A stretch of 64,000 nucleotides of DNA from Aestuariibaculum marinum (GCF_014596975.1 NZ_JACVXD010000001.1:244928-308927), one strand, 5' to 3'. Shown: positions 18,206 to 26,696, numbered from the stretch's first letter. The notes: generated by a model not told the origin, from the sequence alone. A program made the numbers and translations.

Positions 18206-19192
18206 TTATAGTGCTCCCAAAATCTTATCCATTATCCAACTGGTGTGCAATGCTGAAGCACCTAGGGATGGATGTGTAAAATCGCCTTGAATTAGCATAT
18301 TTCGGATATCTTCGACATGGTGTATTTGAATGTGTTTTGGATGTTCTATATCAAGAGTTTCTTTGTTTTTAATACTCTTCAATTTAATAGGCTTGTCATG
18401 AAAAATGGCAAATTCAATATTTCCTTCGCTACCGTGAATGGTAACCTTATCTAATCGTTCATTACAATCGAAATTCCAGAATGCCGATCCTGTAACATTA
18501 TTTTCATGAAGCCAGCAAGCCGTTATGGCATCTTTGGCAGAATAATTACCTTGTTGATTAACACTAATGCCATTAACCTCTTTTATGTTTCCTAAAATGA
18601 AGGTAAAGAAGTCCAGACCATGACTGGCCAAATCATCAAAATAACCACCGGGCGCAATTTCAGTATCTGTACGCCAGTTGTATTCACCAGATTTATCCAA
18701 CTCTGAAGCAGGTGCACTGAACTGCCAACTAATATGTCTTACTTCTCCAATTTCGTTATTATCAATCCATTCTTTCACCTGCGTAAAACGCGGTAAAGAC
18801 CTTCTATAATAAGCCACAAATAAAGGGATGTTTTTTTCTTTAAAGGCATTGTAAATGGTTAAACTTTCCTTGTAGTTGGGAGCCATTGGTTTTTCTATGC
18901 AGCAGATTTTACCGGCTTCGGCTACTTTTAAAGCATAAAACATATGTGAATCTGGCGGCGTAGCAATATATACAGCATCAACATCCGGATCGTTAATTAA
19001 ATCGTCGGCGTCGGTATAGTATTTCTCAATTTGATGACGTTTCGCGTAGTCTTTAAGTTTTTCTTTATTTCTACGCATTACGGCAACCAGTTCAAAACCT
19101 TTAGTGAGTTTGTAAGCCGGCCCACTTTTCACTTCGGTAACATCTCCACAACCAATAATGCCCCATTTAATAACTCTATTGTTTTTTATCAT
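18206..19192 (-). CDS. Gfo/Idh/MocA family oxidoreductase
   Basis: A 328-residue NAD(P)-dependent sugar or cyclitol dehydrogenase. The Rossmann motif is WGIIGCGDVTEVKSG and the family EKP motif is in CCIEKPMAPNYKE, followed by the typical APGGYFDDLASHGLDFF segment. It has its own terminator and is not clearly in an operon. The substrate cannot be read from the sequence; sugar modification for envelope glycans is possible. Confidence 0.9.
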   Translation of the reverse strand: MIKNNRVIKWGIIGCGDVTEVKSGPAYKLTKGFELVAVMRRNKEKLKDYAKRHQIEKYYTDADDLINDPDVDAVYIATPPDSHMFYALKVAEAGKICCIEKPMAPNYKESLTIYNAFKEKNIPLFVAYYRRSLPRFTQVKEWIDNNEIGEVRHISWQFSAPASELDKSGEYNWRTDTEIAPGGYFDDLASHGLDFFTFILGNIKEVNGISVNQQGNYSAKDAITACWLHENNVTGSAFWNFDCNERLDKVTIHGSEGNIEFAIFHDKPIKLKSIKNKETLDIEHPKHIQIHHVEDIRNMLIQGDFTHPSLGASALHTSWIMDKILGAL

Positions 19193-19278
19193 GTGTATAT
19201 ATTTTCTTTCTAAATTAAGAATTCTTTGTAAAGTCAGACTTAGCTAATATAATCTTTATGTTAAGAATTGTTGTAATA

Positions 19279-19312
19279 AAAAAGGCTATCATTAATTTTG
19301 ATAGCCTTTTGT
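19279..19312 (-). terminator. Terminator of the interrupted reverse-strand gene
   Basis: AAAAAAGGCTATCA, loop TTAATT, TTGATAGCCTTTT. On the reverse strand it follows the stop codon of the C-terminal remnant by about 17 bases, so it is the native terminator of the gene used as attachment site. Confidence 0.85.
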
Positions 19313-19328
19313 AAATTATATTGATGAA

Positions 19329-19394
19329 TTACTCTTCTGTTTCCTGCATCGTGTGATACACATTCTGTATAGCGTCGTAATCCTGTTTTATGGC
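19329..19394 (-). pseudogene. Severed C-terminal end of a chromosomal gene (attachment site)
   Basis: Reading leftward, 21 codons end in a normal stop (the peptide ends IQNVYHTMQETEE) and are followed by a good terminator. They have no start of their own and are preceded by an in-frame stop at 19395-19397. Coding-like content plus terminator, directly beside phage lysogeny genes, suggests that a phage inserted near the 3' end of a gene, leaving this tail at the left junction. The rest of the gene should lie beyond the far prophage end. I do not recognise the protein. Confidence 0.55.
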
Positions 19395-19406
19395 TTATAT
19401 AAAGGC

Positions 19407-19721
19407 TTATTGGATATTTTTAATTTCTGATTTGTTCGATATTCGTTCGTTTTTTGGGAAATTTTTACTTAAAAAGATCTTATCACTAATTCCAAATATC
19501 CAGTTCGCATTGATCTTATATTTCTTAATAGCTCGTTCAATATGTTCTGGAGTAAAATGGTTATATCCATTTTTGATATTGGTTAGATTCTGTTTTCTTA
19601 AATCTATGGCCTCACAAAATTCCTTTTCAAATCGAATGATATTTGAAGTCTTCAAAATTTCGATTAAAAGAAGCATCTTTTTATCGCTTGTATAAATCGT
19701 ATTTAATCTTGAAGGTTCCAT
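19407..19721 (-). CDS. Phage HTH (XRE-like) regulator
   Basis: A 104-residue protein. After a short lead there is a helix-turn-helix of the XRE type (EFCEAIDLRKQNLTNIKNG) followed by the helix pair seen in many Bacteroidota regulators (IERAIKKYKINANWIFG). It is the last gene of the lysogeny operon, seven bases after the preceding stop, and the closest to the attachment site. It could control excision or a second promoter. Confidence 0.7.
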   Translation of the reverse strand: MEPSRLNTIYTSDKKMLLLIEILKTSNIIRFEKEFCEAIDLRKQNLTNIKNGYNHFTPEHIERAIKKYKINANWIFGISDKIFLSKNFPKNERISNKSEIKNIQ

Positions 19722-19728
19722 TTTTAAC

Positions 19729-20604
19729 TTATTCTATACATTTAAGTTTTTTAATGAAGAAGTCTTTAAAATAATCTACATCTACATCAAGATACCCTTC
19801 AGTTCCAGATAATCTTACTGTTTTTATTTCCGAACTTTTTAATCGTGCTATTTCTGATTCACTTATTCTTCCGTATAATCTAAATTCGTCACCACAATCA
19901 ATATCTCCATGATGATAGAAGGTAATAATGTCATTGTTTTCTAATTTAACTTTGACATAAGATTTACTGCTTTTATAAGGACTGGTACAACCTAAATCAT
20001 ATGAGGAAAAAATAACAAACTTTTCATTTTTAACTCTAGCAAGTTGGATTCTTAATTCTCTTACAACCAATTTTGGATCGTTGATTATATAATCTATTGT
20101 GGATATGATTTTATATCCTTCGAATTCGTCTACTTCGTTTTTTATATAAGAGCACTTATTAAAATATAAATCATTTTTAAGACTATCAGCTAACATTTGT
20201 CTAGCTAGTCTCTCTTCTCTTTCTTTTTTGGTTTTTATTCGTGATATGGAATCCTTGAACATATTTATTTCCTTTTCGAATTCAAAGGAAATCCTATAAT
20301 TCGACATTTTTAATTTTCTTTTAGAGTTGATATATCCCTTTTGACCTTTATATCTAATATTATAAAATGTAATGTTTCTGTAAGGGATCCCTCTATAATA
20401 ATTTACTATATTAAAAGAATCGTTTACTTTTATAACACCTGATTTTTTATCGAAACTAGGTGATTCATAAAAAGTTATGTTTTCTAACGCAATTGTTTTT
20501 GCGGGCTCTATATTATCCATCACAAGGTTATTTATATTGGTTTCTTCTTGTGAGAAAACATAAAATGATAGCAAATAAATAGAATATAAAATTATATTTT
20601 TCAT
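19729..20604 (-). CDS. Exported hypothetical protein with SH3-like segment
   Basis: A 291-residue protein with a signal peptide (MKNIILYSIYLLSFYVFSQ, cleavage after Gln). Residues about 40-95 (ITFYESPSFDKKSGVIKV to IRYKGQKGYINSK) read like a bacterial SH3 segment. A charged helix follows, then a beta-rich domain with cysteine pairs. The ATG overlaps the stop of a 23-residue membrane peptide. It belongs to the repressor operon, so it should be made in the lysogen at the cell surface. Possibly superinfection exclusion; not shown. Confidence 0.7.
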   Translation of the reverse strand: MKNIILYSIYLLSFYVFSQEETNINNLVMDNIEPAKTIALENITFYESPSFDKKSGVIKVNDSFNIVNYYRGIPYRNITFYNIRYKGQKGYINSKRKLKMSNYRISFEFEKEINMFKDSISRIKTKKEREERLARQMLADSLKNDLYFNKCSYIKNEVDEFEGYKIISTIDYIINDPKLVVRELRIQLARVKNEKFVIFSSYDLGCTSPYKSSKSYVKVKLENNDIITFYHHGDIDCGDEFRLYGRISESEIARLKSSEIKTVRLSGTEGYLDVDVDYFKDFFIKKLKCIE

Positions 20605-20672
20605 ATAGATAGAGTTATTCCAGCAAGGATGACTACAATGATTAATAATATGAAAGCTTGTTTATCAGTCAT
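20601..20672 (-). CDS. 23-residue membrane peptide
   Basis: The frame encodes MTDKQAFILLIIVVILAGIT and three more residues: a short polar start and a single hydrophobic helix. Its start overlaps the stop of the preceding small gene (ATGACTGA) and its stop overlaps the next ATG (ATATGA). This double coupling supports it being a real gene despite its size. Confidence 0.55.
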   Translation of the reverse strand: MTDKQAFILLIIVVILAGITLSI

Positions 20673-20835
20673 TATTCTTAAGCTTTTTAATTTCTTCGAT
20701 TAAAATTCTCTGGTTTTTTATGACTTCATCAATTCTTAACATCCAAGCTCCAATAAAACGCATTACAAGAACTCCAATGACAAAAAAAAGAATCATCATA
20801 ATAATTGATGCAACTCCAATTCCAAGATTTTCCAT
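20665..20835 (-). CDS. 56-residue membrane protein
   Basis: It has one long hydrophobic segment (VASIIMMILFFVIGVLVMRF) and a charged amphipathic C-terminal helix (RIDEVIKNQRILIEEIKKLK). It starts five bases after the lipoprotein stop and overlaps the next small gene by eight bases. It could be a phage exclusion protein or a partner for its exported neighbours. No family recognised. Confidence 0.65.
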   Translation of the reverse strand: MENLGIGVASIIMMILFFVIGVLVMRFIGAWMLRIDEVIKNQRILIEEIKKLKNND

Positions 20836-20840
20836 ATTGT

Positions 20841-21317
20841 TTATTCTATTAATTTGATTTTATCTATTTTGAGTCCTTCAGTCAGTGAAACTTCATAACC
20901 ATGTAGCATTTTAGCACCAAATTCATTATTGTATCTGCAGGTGAATGTTGTGTTTATTTCAAGAATTTCACCTTCTTTACTTTCATTTATTAGCTTTTCA
21001 TATTTATCAAGGTCATCTAAATTTCTTTTAGCTCTTTCAGTATCTAGAAGAGTAATGCTTTCATGATCTTCTTGAAGTTTTATTTTAAATGCCCCTATAG
21101 AACTTTCTGTTGACTTCTTCAAGGCTTTGTAGAAAGGTAATTTAAATATGGTGTCAATCTTATAAAGCTTAACAAACTCGAAAGAGTCTGGATCATCTAA
21201 AGTTTCAATCAATTCATTCTCTATGTTATCAATTATAATGTCTTTGATTTTTTCTTCATCACTTTGACAAGAGAAAAGGATAGAACAGATAACTAAGAAT
21301 AGATAAACTTTATTCAC
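20841..21317 (-). CDS. Prophage lipoprotein
   Basis: A 158-residue protein from a GTG start; no ATG is available upstream. The lipoprotein signal MNKVYLFLVICSILFSC has Cys17 followed by Gln, so outer-membrane sorting is likely. The rest is acidic and helical, then a beta C-terminus. It begins 11 bases after the repressor stop, in the same operon. Lipoproteins next to phage repressors often alter the lysogen surface; the exact role is unknown. Confidence 0.7.
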   Translation of the reverse strand: MNKVYLFLVICSILFSCQSDEEKIKDIIIDNIENELIETLDDPDSFEFVKLYKIDTIFKLPFYKALKKSTESSIGAFKIKLQEDHESITLLDTERAKRNLDDLDKYEKLINESKEGEILEINTTFTCRYNNEFGAKMLHGYEVSLTEGLKIDKIKLIE

Positions 21318-21328
21318 TTCAATTAAAA

Positions 21329-22042
21329 TTAAAATTCAGATAGAACTTTTATAACATTACATATATATGAACATTCAGATACTTTTATTCTAAAGTCAGG
21401 AAATTGTTTCTTATCCGGATGCAATGACTCAAGTAATAATTCTCCAGTCTCAGTATCCTGGTCTTTGATCCTCTTGAATATTATTCCTCTCTCATTGTGG
21501 AAGAAACAGAATATGTCATATTTATGAGTATGAAATTTACTTTTCCAATATTGTTTTGATATAGATCTGCAATAAGCCCAGTCTCCTTCAGCCAAACTTT
21601 TCTTTGATCCATCATCCATACTTATTCCTTCAACTTCAATTTTGAAATACTTTGAACCATTTGACGATGGTTCTTTTATTGTCAATGTTTCTGTTTCTAA
21701 TTGTTTGAACATGATTTCATCAAATAGGGCATTCTCAAGTCCACCTCTTCCTTTTACAGGAATAACAAAGACTTGTTTTGAAGGATAATTTTCATCTTTT
21801 ATGACTTTTCCTTCAGGAATAAAATCTGTATTTGTCTTATTTATTGATTCAATAACAGTTGATTTAAACCCGTTATCTATATAAGAGTTATACATTTCGA
21901 TTGTTGACTTATAGGGTTTCTTTGTTTCTCCGTTTAGAAACTTATCAGCACCAACCTGTGTTACATCTAAATCAATAGATAGTCTATAGCCTGTTATATT
22001 GTTGTCTTTGAATATTTTACGAATCTCTTCTGGACTTCTCAT
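21329..22042 (-). CDS. CI/LexA-like phage repressor (S24 peptidase family)
   Basis: A 237-residue protein: an N-terminal HTH-like region (IFKDNNITGYRLSIDLDVTQ and ADKFLNGETKK), a linker, then a S24-type domain. The serine lies in VEGISMDDG, followed by SLAEGDWAYCRSI; the catalytic Lys would be near GIIFKRI. It is the first gene of the lysogeny operon and divergent from the early operon, the position of a CI-type repressor. Loss of self-cleavage would stop its action after DNA damage. Confidence 0.85.
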   Translation of the reverse strand: MRSPEEIRKIFKDNNITGYRLSIDLDVTQVGADKFLNGETKKPYKSTIEMYNSYIDNGFKSTVIESINKTNTDFIPEGKVIKDENYPSKQVFVIPVKGRGGLENALFDEIMFKQLETETLTIKEPSSNGSKYFKIEVEGISMDDGSKKSLAEGDWAYCRSISKQYWKSKFHTHKYDIFCFFHNERGIIFKRIKDQDTETGELLLESLHPDKKQFPDFRIKVSECSYICNVIKVLSEF

Positions 22043-22100
22043 TATTTAGAATCTATATAAATAAGATTTATTGAATAACTTTTATGCATAATTAGTTTTA

Positions 22101-22151
22101 GTAATACATAAGAGTTATATATATTTGTGTTGTAATACTACACAATATTAC
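22101..22151. promoter_or_regulatory. Rightward early promoter and repressor operators
   Basis: A -7 box TATATTTG lies at 22120-22127. A 21-bp palindrome at 22125-22145 overlaps it, with arms TTGTGT-n-GTA and TAC-n-ACACAA around a central A. The core GTAATAC recurs exactly at 22101-22107, 31 bp upstream (three helical turns), and a similar inverted ATATTAC is at 22145-22151. This is the layout of an operator cluster in a lysis-lysogeny switch. Confidence 0.65.
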
Positions 22152-22203
22152 AAAAACAAATAGTAGGAAACCAATTTCAATTAACAAATACCGAAAAAAA
22201 GGG

Positions 22204-22557
22204 ATGCAATTGAGTGATACAGAACATATAGTTTGTGAGAATATAGCCAGGGGTTATGCAGTAAAGCAGATAGCTGATATGATGTGTAGATCTCCTTACA
22301 CGATTGACACTCATATCAAGAATGTCAAGAGAAAGAATGGTTTGAAAAACATTGCTGATATCACCAGAGAGTTCATTCTTTCACTAGATAATCCAAAGCA
22401 ATTCTTCAGAACCATGGTTGCAGCTTTCTTTTTAAGTATTCAAGGTTTCACAATTGTATTTTCTGATGTTGATGAATATCGATTATTAAGATCAGGTAAA
22501 AGAACAGTAAGAGTAGTAAAAGCAAGAGTTTCAGGAGGACGTAAAACAAAGCAATAA
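22204..22557 (+). CDS. LuxR-type HTH early regulator
   Basis: A 117-residue protein. Residues 1-58 form a LuxR/GerE-type HTH (SDTEHIVCENIARGYAVKQI, then DTHIKNVKRKNGLKNI). A hydrophobic stretch (MVAAFFLSIQGFTIVF) and a very basic tail (RTVRVVKARVSGGRKTKQ) follow. It is the first gene after the rightward promoter, where a Cro or anti-repressor would sit. No receiver domain is present. Confidence 0.75.
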   Translation: MQLSDTEHIVCENIARGYAVKQIADMMCRSPYTIDTHIKNVKRKNGLKNIADITREFILSLDNPKQFFRTMVAAFFLSIQGFTIVFSDVDEYRLLRSGKRTVRVVKARVSGGRKTKQ

Positions 22558-22788
22558 ATGGAAGTATTAGAAGAATTAAAAGCGCTATACGAACAGGTAT
22601 TAGACAAAAATGACTTTCACAAGAAAGTAGCAGATGAGTTTGGTTTAAAACCATCATCAGTTAGAACGAACTGGTTCGGGACCAGGTTTGAAATTCCTGA
22701 GAAATACAATACTCAGGAAAGGTTATTAGAGTTCACGAAGGACTATGTAGAAAATCAAAAAGAAAGAAAAGAAGAATTAGAAGTATGA
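22558..22788 (+). CDS. Small phage protein, probable HTH
   Basis: A 76-residue charged helical protein with an HTH-like segment (KVADEFGLKPSSVRTNWFG). Its ATG follows the previous stop directly and its stop overlaps the next ATG, so it is part of a tight early operon. Function unknown. Confidence 0.7.
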   Translation: MEVLEELKALYEQVLDKNDFHKKVADEFGLKPSSVRTNWFGTRFEIPEKYNTQERLLEFTKDYVENQKERKEELEV

Positions 22789-23012
22789 CTCCTTTAAATG
22801 TAACTGGAAAACAATTTTGCGACGCTGTAGGAATCTCATATAACGGAGAGATTCTCCAGCAATTGAGAAGCTTACAAATAGTCTCCTTTTTCAAGATTGG
22901 AAAAAAGTACATGTATCCAACTGAGGATGTGAAAAAGGTAAGCGACAAGCTAAGAAGCGGTGAGATTTCAATAAAAACTAACAACGGTTATTACATAACC
23001 TTCAATAAATAA
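22785..23012 (+). CDS. Small phage DNA-binding-like protein
   Basis: A 75-residue protein. The pattern TGKQFCDAVGISYNGEILQQ, then KIGKKYMYPTEDVKKV, resembles a MerR/excisionase-type winged helix in which a basic wing follows the recognition helix. Overlaps the preceding gene by four bases. A role as excisionase or early regulator is possible. Confidence 0.65.
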   Translation: MTPLNVTGKQFCDAVGISYNGEILQQLRSLQIVSFFKIGKKYMYPTEDVKKVSDKLRSGEISIKTNNGYYITFNK

Positions 23013-23016
23013 AGCC

Positions 23017-23118
23017 ATGGACATATTATTAGAATTAATCATAGGAGTGTTTTTAGGGATTATGGTTTATGTGGCCATTGTAGAACCAGAATTAACTAAG
23101 CTTCTAAAAAGGAAATAA
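23017..23118 (+). CDS. 33-residue membrane peptide
   Basis: The frame encodes one transmembrane helix (LLELIIGVFLGIMVYVAIV) and a basic end (KLLKRK). It starts four bases after the upstream stop, in line with the operon. Short single-helix phage proteins are common; the function is not known. Confidence 0.5.
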   Translation: MDILLELIIGVFLGIMVYVAIVEPELTKLLKRK

Positions 23119-23143
23119 AAAAAGCCATTCGTGGGGAATGGCT
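23119..23143 (-). terminator. Reverse-strand terminator-like hairpin
   Basis: On the reverse strand AGCCATTC, a five-base loop and GAATGGCT are followed by a T run. There is no reverse-strand gene here, so it may block antisense transcription, or act on the forward strand as a translation-affecting hairpin. Confidence 0.5.
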
Positions 23144-23186
23144 GAAAGTCAAATCATAACACAATTAATCTTACGCAACTGATATT

Positions 23187-23444
23187 ATGAGTAAAGCAAA
23201 TGTATTAAAAAAAATCGAAGTAGGAAACCCCTTAATCAATTTAGGGCTCTTCAACCTGTACGATAAGCACCAGGAGGCAAAGAACGATGAGCAATTAGCA
23301 AACTTCTATCATCACTTATTAGATAGTGTTGAAGGTAGTGAGATTGCTGAGCAATTAACCTTTGCCATGATAGCTTATTCAACCGGAATAGATATCAATC
23401 CTCTAATCTTAATGACACTCGAAAGAGATGAAGATAGAAATTAA
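23187..23444 (+). CDS. Hypothetical phage protein
   Basis: An 85-residue helical, mostly acidic protein (KIEVGNPLINLGLFNLYDKH). No known family recognised. It lies between small early genes and the recombination genes, overlapping the next gene by 17 bases. Confidence 0.65.
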   Translation: MSKANVLKKIEVGNPLINLGLFNLYDKHQEAKNDEQLANFYHHLLDSVEGSEIAEQLTFAMIAYSTGIDINPLILMTLERDEDRN

Positions 23445-23586
23445 GAAAACCAATGGTAGGTGGACCTTAAACGGAAAGCAATACCATGAATTAGAAAATC
23501 TTGAAAAGACCTTCATGGATGGTTTTTTCAAGCACTTGAAAACAAACACAATTAATCAAATTCCTTATAATCATGAAAACAATTAA
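23428..23586 (+). CDS. Small phage protein (52 residues)
   Basis: The frame encodes MKIEIKKTNGRWTLNGKQYH followed by a helical part (ELENLEKTFMDGFFKHLKT). It overlaps the stop of the gene before and the start of the ATPase gene after, as expected for coupled phage genes. It reads like a small beta-hairpin plus helix. Function unknown. Confidence 0.55.
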   Translation: MKIEIKKTNGRWTLNGKQYHELENLEKTFMDGFFKHLKTNTINQIPYNHENN

Positions 23587-25624
23587 AATCATCACTTTAA
23601 AGCTTACGAATTTCAAAGGAATTCGTTCGTTATTCTTGAACAACATCCATAACGAAACCTTTGTTTATGGAGACAACGGAGTAGGTAAGACCACTATTTT
23701 CGACGCATTTACATGGTTGCTTTTTGGCAAAGACAGTACAGATAGACAATCTTTTGAAATAAAAACCTTAGATGAAAACAATAATATCATTCCAAAGATA
23801 GATCATGAGGTTGAAGCTGAAATTTTAGTTGATGGTAAACCAGTACTGCTTAGACGAATTTTAAGAGAGAAATGGGTGAAGCCTAAAGGTGCTTTAGAGG
23901 CTCAGTTTTCTGGAAATGAAACTTCGTATGAATGGAATGGTGTTCCAATGAACGCTGGTGATTATGCAGCAAAGATCAGTCAGATTGTTGATGAGAAGGT
24001 TTTTAAAATGATTACTAATCCTGCATCATTTAATGCTTTAAAATGGCAGGATCAGAGAAGTGTTTTAATTGATATGGCCGGTAATATCACAGATCAAGAT
24101 GTGATTAAAGGGAATCCTGATTTTGAATATTTATTTACCAAGCTTGTTGGAAAAGATTTAGAGGAATACAAGAAACAGGTTAAAGCCAGTATTCTTAAAT
24201 CTAAAAAGGAACTTCAAACCATTCCAACACGTATTGATGAAGTAAGACGCAGTATGCCGGAGGCGTTAAACTTTGAGGCCTTAAGAACTGAGTTATCTCA
24301 GAAAACAAAAGCTATTGAAGAGGTTAACGATCAGATATCTGACAACCTAAAAGCTAATGAAGCCGAATTCCAAAAGAAAAGAGGTTTTCAAACAGAGATT
24401 CATGCAATTGAAACGGCTATTGGAAACAAACGTCATGAGATTCAGCAATTGGCTAACATGAAGTTTAATGAGCTTAATAATAAGCCTCGTGAAATTCAAC
24501 GTGAGATAGCTAATCTTGATGGTACCATTAAGTATTCAGAGAGTAATATTGAATCTAAAAAGGCGCGTATTAAATCTCATAAATACAATCTGGAGCAAAC
24601 TGAAAAGAAAATGGCTGCTCTTAGATCTGATTGGGAAAAGGAGAATGCCACTGAATTTAAAATGGATGAAGACGCGTGTGCTTGTCCGACTTGTAAACGT
24701 GCTTTTGATGCAGCAAATATTGAAGAGAAGCGTGCCGATTTAGAACAATACTTCCATACTAACAAAAAGGCAAATCTTAAAAGAATCACTGAACAGGGCC
24801 AAAACTTGAAATCAGAGAAACTTACTACTGAGAAATTGATTGAAAGTGAAGCGGAGTCTATTATTGCCTTGGAGGCAGAAGTGAAAGCTTTATGGGAGAA
24901 ACGTGCTGATTTTACAGCTGAACTGAAAGCGTTCAGTAATACTAAAACGCAGAATGAGATTTACACAGAATTACTTCAGGAGCATGAAGCCTTCTTTAGT
25001 GCTGAAAACGCTAAGATAAAAGAGTTAAAAGCTAAACTGGATGTTAATTCAGGATTCGATAACAGCGCTTTAAAAGCTAAGTTATCTCAATTGAATCAGG
25101 AGGCAGATGGTATTAAATCTCAGCTTCAGCTAGAGAACCAAATCAAAACAGCAAACACAAGAATTACTGAATTATCTCAAGAGGAGGGAACCTTGGCTCA
25201 ATCTATTGCTGACTTGGAAAAGGACCAATATATCATTGATGCCTTCGAAAAAGAGAAATGTACAAGAATTGAAGACTCTGTAAACAGTCGATTCAGTTTA
25301 GTAAACTTCAAGCTTTTTGAAACTCAAATCAACGGAGGTGAGGTGCCAACTTGTAAAGCACTGATTAATGGTGTGCCTTTTAGTGATGCAAATACAGCTT
25401 CCAAAATTAATGCAGGTTTAGATATCATCAACACCCTTTGTTTCCATTATCAGGCTAATGCACCAATTTTTATTGACAACCGCGAATCTGTTGTTCAATT
25501 GATTCCATCACAATCTCAAATCATCAACCTGATTGTATCTGAAGAGGATAAAAAACTTCGTGTTTCCGAAAGACCTATGAGTTATTCAGAATATGCATTC
25601 AATCAAAACTTAGCTACGGCATAA
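23573..25624 (+). CDS. SMC/Rad50-like ATPase of phage recombination
   Basis: A 683-residue ATPase. Walker A is YGDNGVGKTTIFDAF near the N-terminus; two coiled-coil arms (about 200-360 and 385-560) flank a zinc-hook-like CACPTC (Cys369, Cys371, Cys374); the C-terminal half of the ATPase has a Walker-B-like APIFIDNRE. This is the SbcC/Rad50 plan in shortened form. It is followed by recT and an MBL-fold gene, so it likely handles DNA ends for recombination. No separate SbcD nuclease is visible. Confidence 0.85.
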   Translation: MKTIKIITLKLTNFKGIRSLFLNNIHNETFVYGDNGVGKTTIFDAFTWLLFGKDSTDRQSFEIKTLDENNNIIPKIDHEVEAEILVDGKPVLLRRILREKWVKPKGALEAQFSGNETSYEWNGVPMNAGDYAAKISQIVDEKVFKMITNPASFNALKWQDQRSVLIDMAGNITDQDVIKGNPDFEYLFTKLVGKDLEEYKKQVKASILKSKKELQTIPTRIDEVRRSMPEALNFEALRTELSQKTKAIEEVNDQISDNLKANEAEFQKKRGFQTEIHAIETAIGNKRHEIQQLANMKFNELNNKPREIQREIANLDGTIKYSESNIESKKARIKSHKYNLEQTEKKMAALRSDWEKENATEFKMDEDACACPTCKRAFDAANIEEKRADLEQYFHTNKKANLKRITEQGQNLKSEKLTTEKLIESEAESIIALEAEVKALWEKRADFTAELKAFSNTKTQNEIYTELLQEHEAFFSAENAKIKELKAKLDVNSGFDNSALKAKLSQLNQEADGIKSQLQLENQIKTANTRITELSQEEGTLAQSIADLEKDQYIIDAFEKEKCTRIEDSVNSRFSLVNFKLFETQINGGEVPTCKALINGVPFSDANTASKINAGLDIINTLCFHYQANAPIFIDNRESVVQLIPSQSQIINLIVSEEDKKLRVSERPMSYSEYAFNQNLATA

Positions 25625-25655
25625 ACAATCTATTAATCATTAATTAAACAAAATC

Positions 25656-26678
25656 ATGAGTACAAAAGCAGTAACAACAACTAAAAACGAATTAGCTAAA
25701 GCAGGTGAAGCTTCACCTTCAGAACGTTTTACAATGGCCGTTATTAAAGAATTCCCAAATGGATTAAATGGCCAGCCGACAGAACTGACATCTTTCCAAA
25801 GAAAACTTATCCAGAATTATTTCATAAAACTGGATGGCGTTTTAAAAGAAGCTGAATCCAAGCGTATGGCTAAATCTGAGCAATACAGAGATGCATTAGC
25901 ATTCTCCTGGAACAATGTAAACATGAATAAACTTGCCTTGGATGTAGTGGCTTACTCAAGTATTGGTTTAGATCCATTACAGAAGAATCATATTCACCCG
26001 ATTCCTTACAAGAACAGTAAAACGAACCAATACGACATCACATTAATGGAAGGTTTTAATGGTTTGGAACTTAAAGCCAGAAAGTATGGATTTGATGTTC
26101 CGGATGATGTGATTTTCGAATTGAAGTTTTCAACCGATGTTTTTAAATCTCATAAAAAGAATGCTCAAAACAAAGTTGAGAGCTATGATTTTGAGATTAC
26201 AGATGATTTCAATCGTGGTGAATTAGAAGGTGGTTTCTATTACATGATTTACAATGACAATCCGGAGAAAAATAAACTGGTTGTGATGAACAGGAGCCAA
26301 ATTGAAAAACGTCGACCTGAGTACGCTTCAGCAGAATTCTGGGGAGGTGAAAAGGATGAATGGAAGAATAGTAAGAAAACCGGCAACAAAGTCAAAGTTG
26401 AAGGTTGGGAAGAGGAGATGTTCATGAAAACCTTAAAGCGTCATTGCTGGGATCATGTAAACATCGATAGCCAAAAGATTGATGATCATTTAATGCGAGT
26501 TCTTGAGAACGAACAGCAGGGGAACGATAGAGAAGTTGTTGAACAAATTCAGGCTGAAGCCAACAAAAAACAGATTGATTTTAATGAAGAGGATTTGGAT
26601 GTTGACTTTGAGGAGGTGAAGACTGAGCAACCTATACCAGAGGGATTTGAAGAGGTTGCAGAAGAGCCTGGATTTTAA
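25656..26678 (+). CDS. recT: RecT single-strand annealing protein
   Basis: A 340-residue RecT/Redbeta-type annealing protein. The conserved core is visible at SIGLDPLQKNHIHPIPYKNS and ITLMEGFNGLELKARKYG, and residues near WEEEMFMKTLKRHCW resemble the conserved end of the RecT domain. The C-terminus is acidic, as in many RecT proteins that bind SSB or a partner. The gene follows the SMC-like ATPase. Confidence 0.9.
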   Translation: MSTKAVTTTKNELAKAGEASPSERFTMAVIKEFPNGLNGQPTELTSFQRKLIQNYFIKLDGVLKEAESKRMAKSEQYRDALAFSWNNVNMNKLALDVVAYSSIGLDPLQKNHIHPIPYKNSKTNQYDITLMEGFNGLELKARKYGFDVPDDVIFELKFSTDVFKSHKKNAQNKVESYDFEITDDFNRGELEGGFYYMIYNDNPEKNKLVVMNRSQIEKRRPEYASAEFWGGEKDEWKNSKKTGNKVKVEGWEEEMFMKTLKRHCWDHVNIDSQKIDDHLMRVLENEQQGNDREVVEQIQAEANKKQIDFNEEDLDVDFEEVKTEQPIPEGFEEVAEEPGF

Positions 26679-26696
26679 CAATAATTAATAGCCCTC

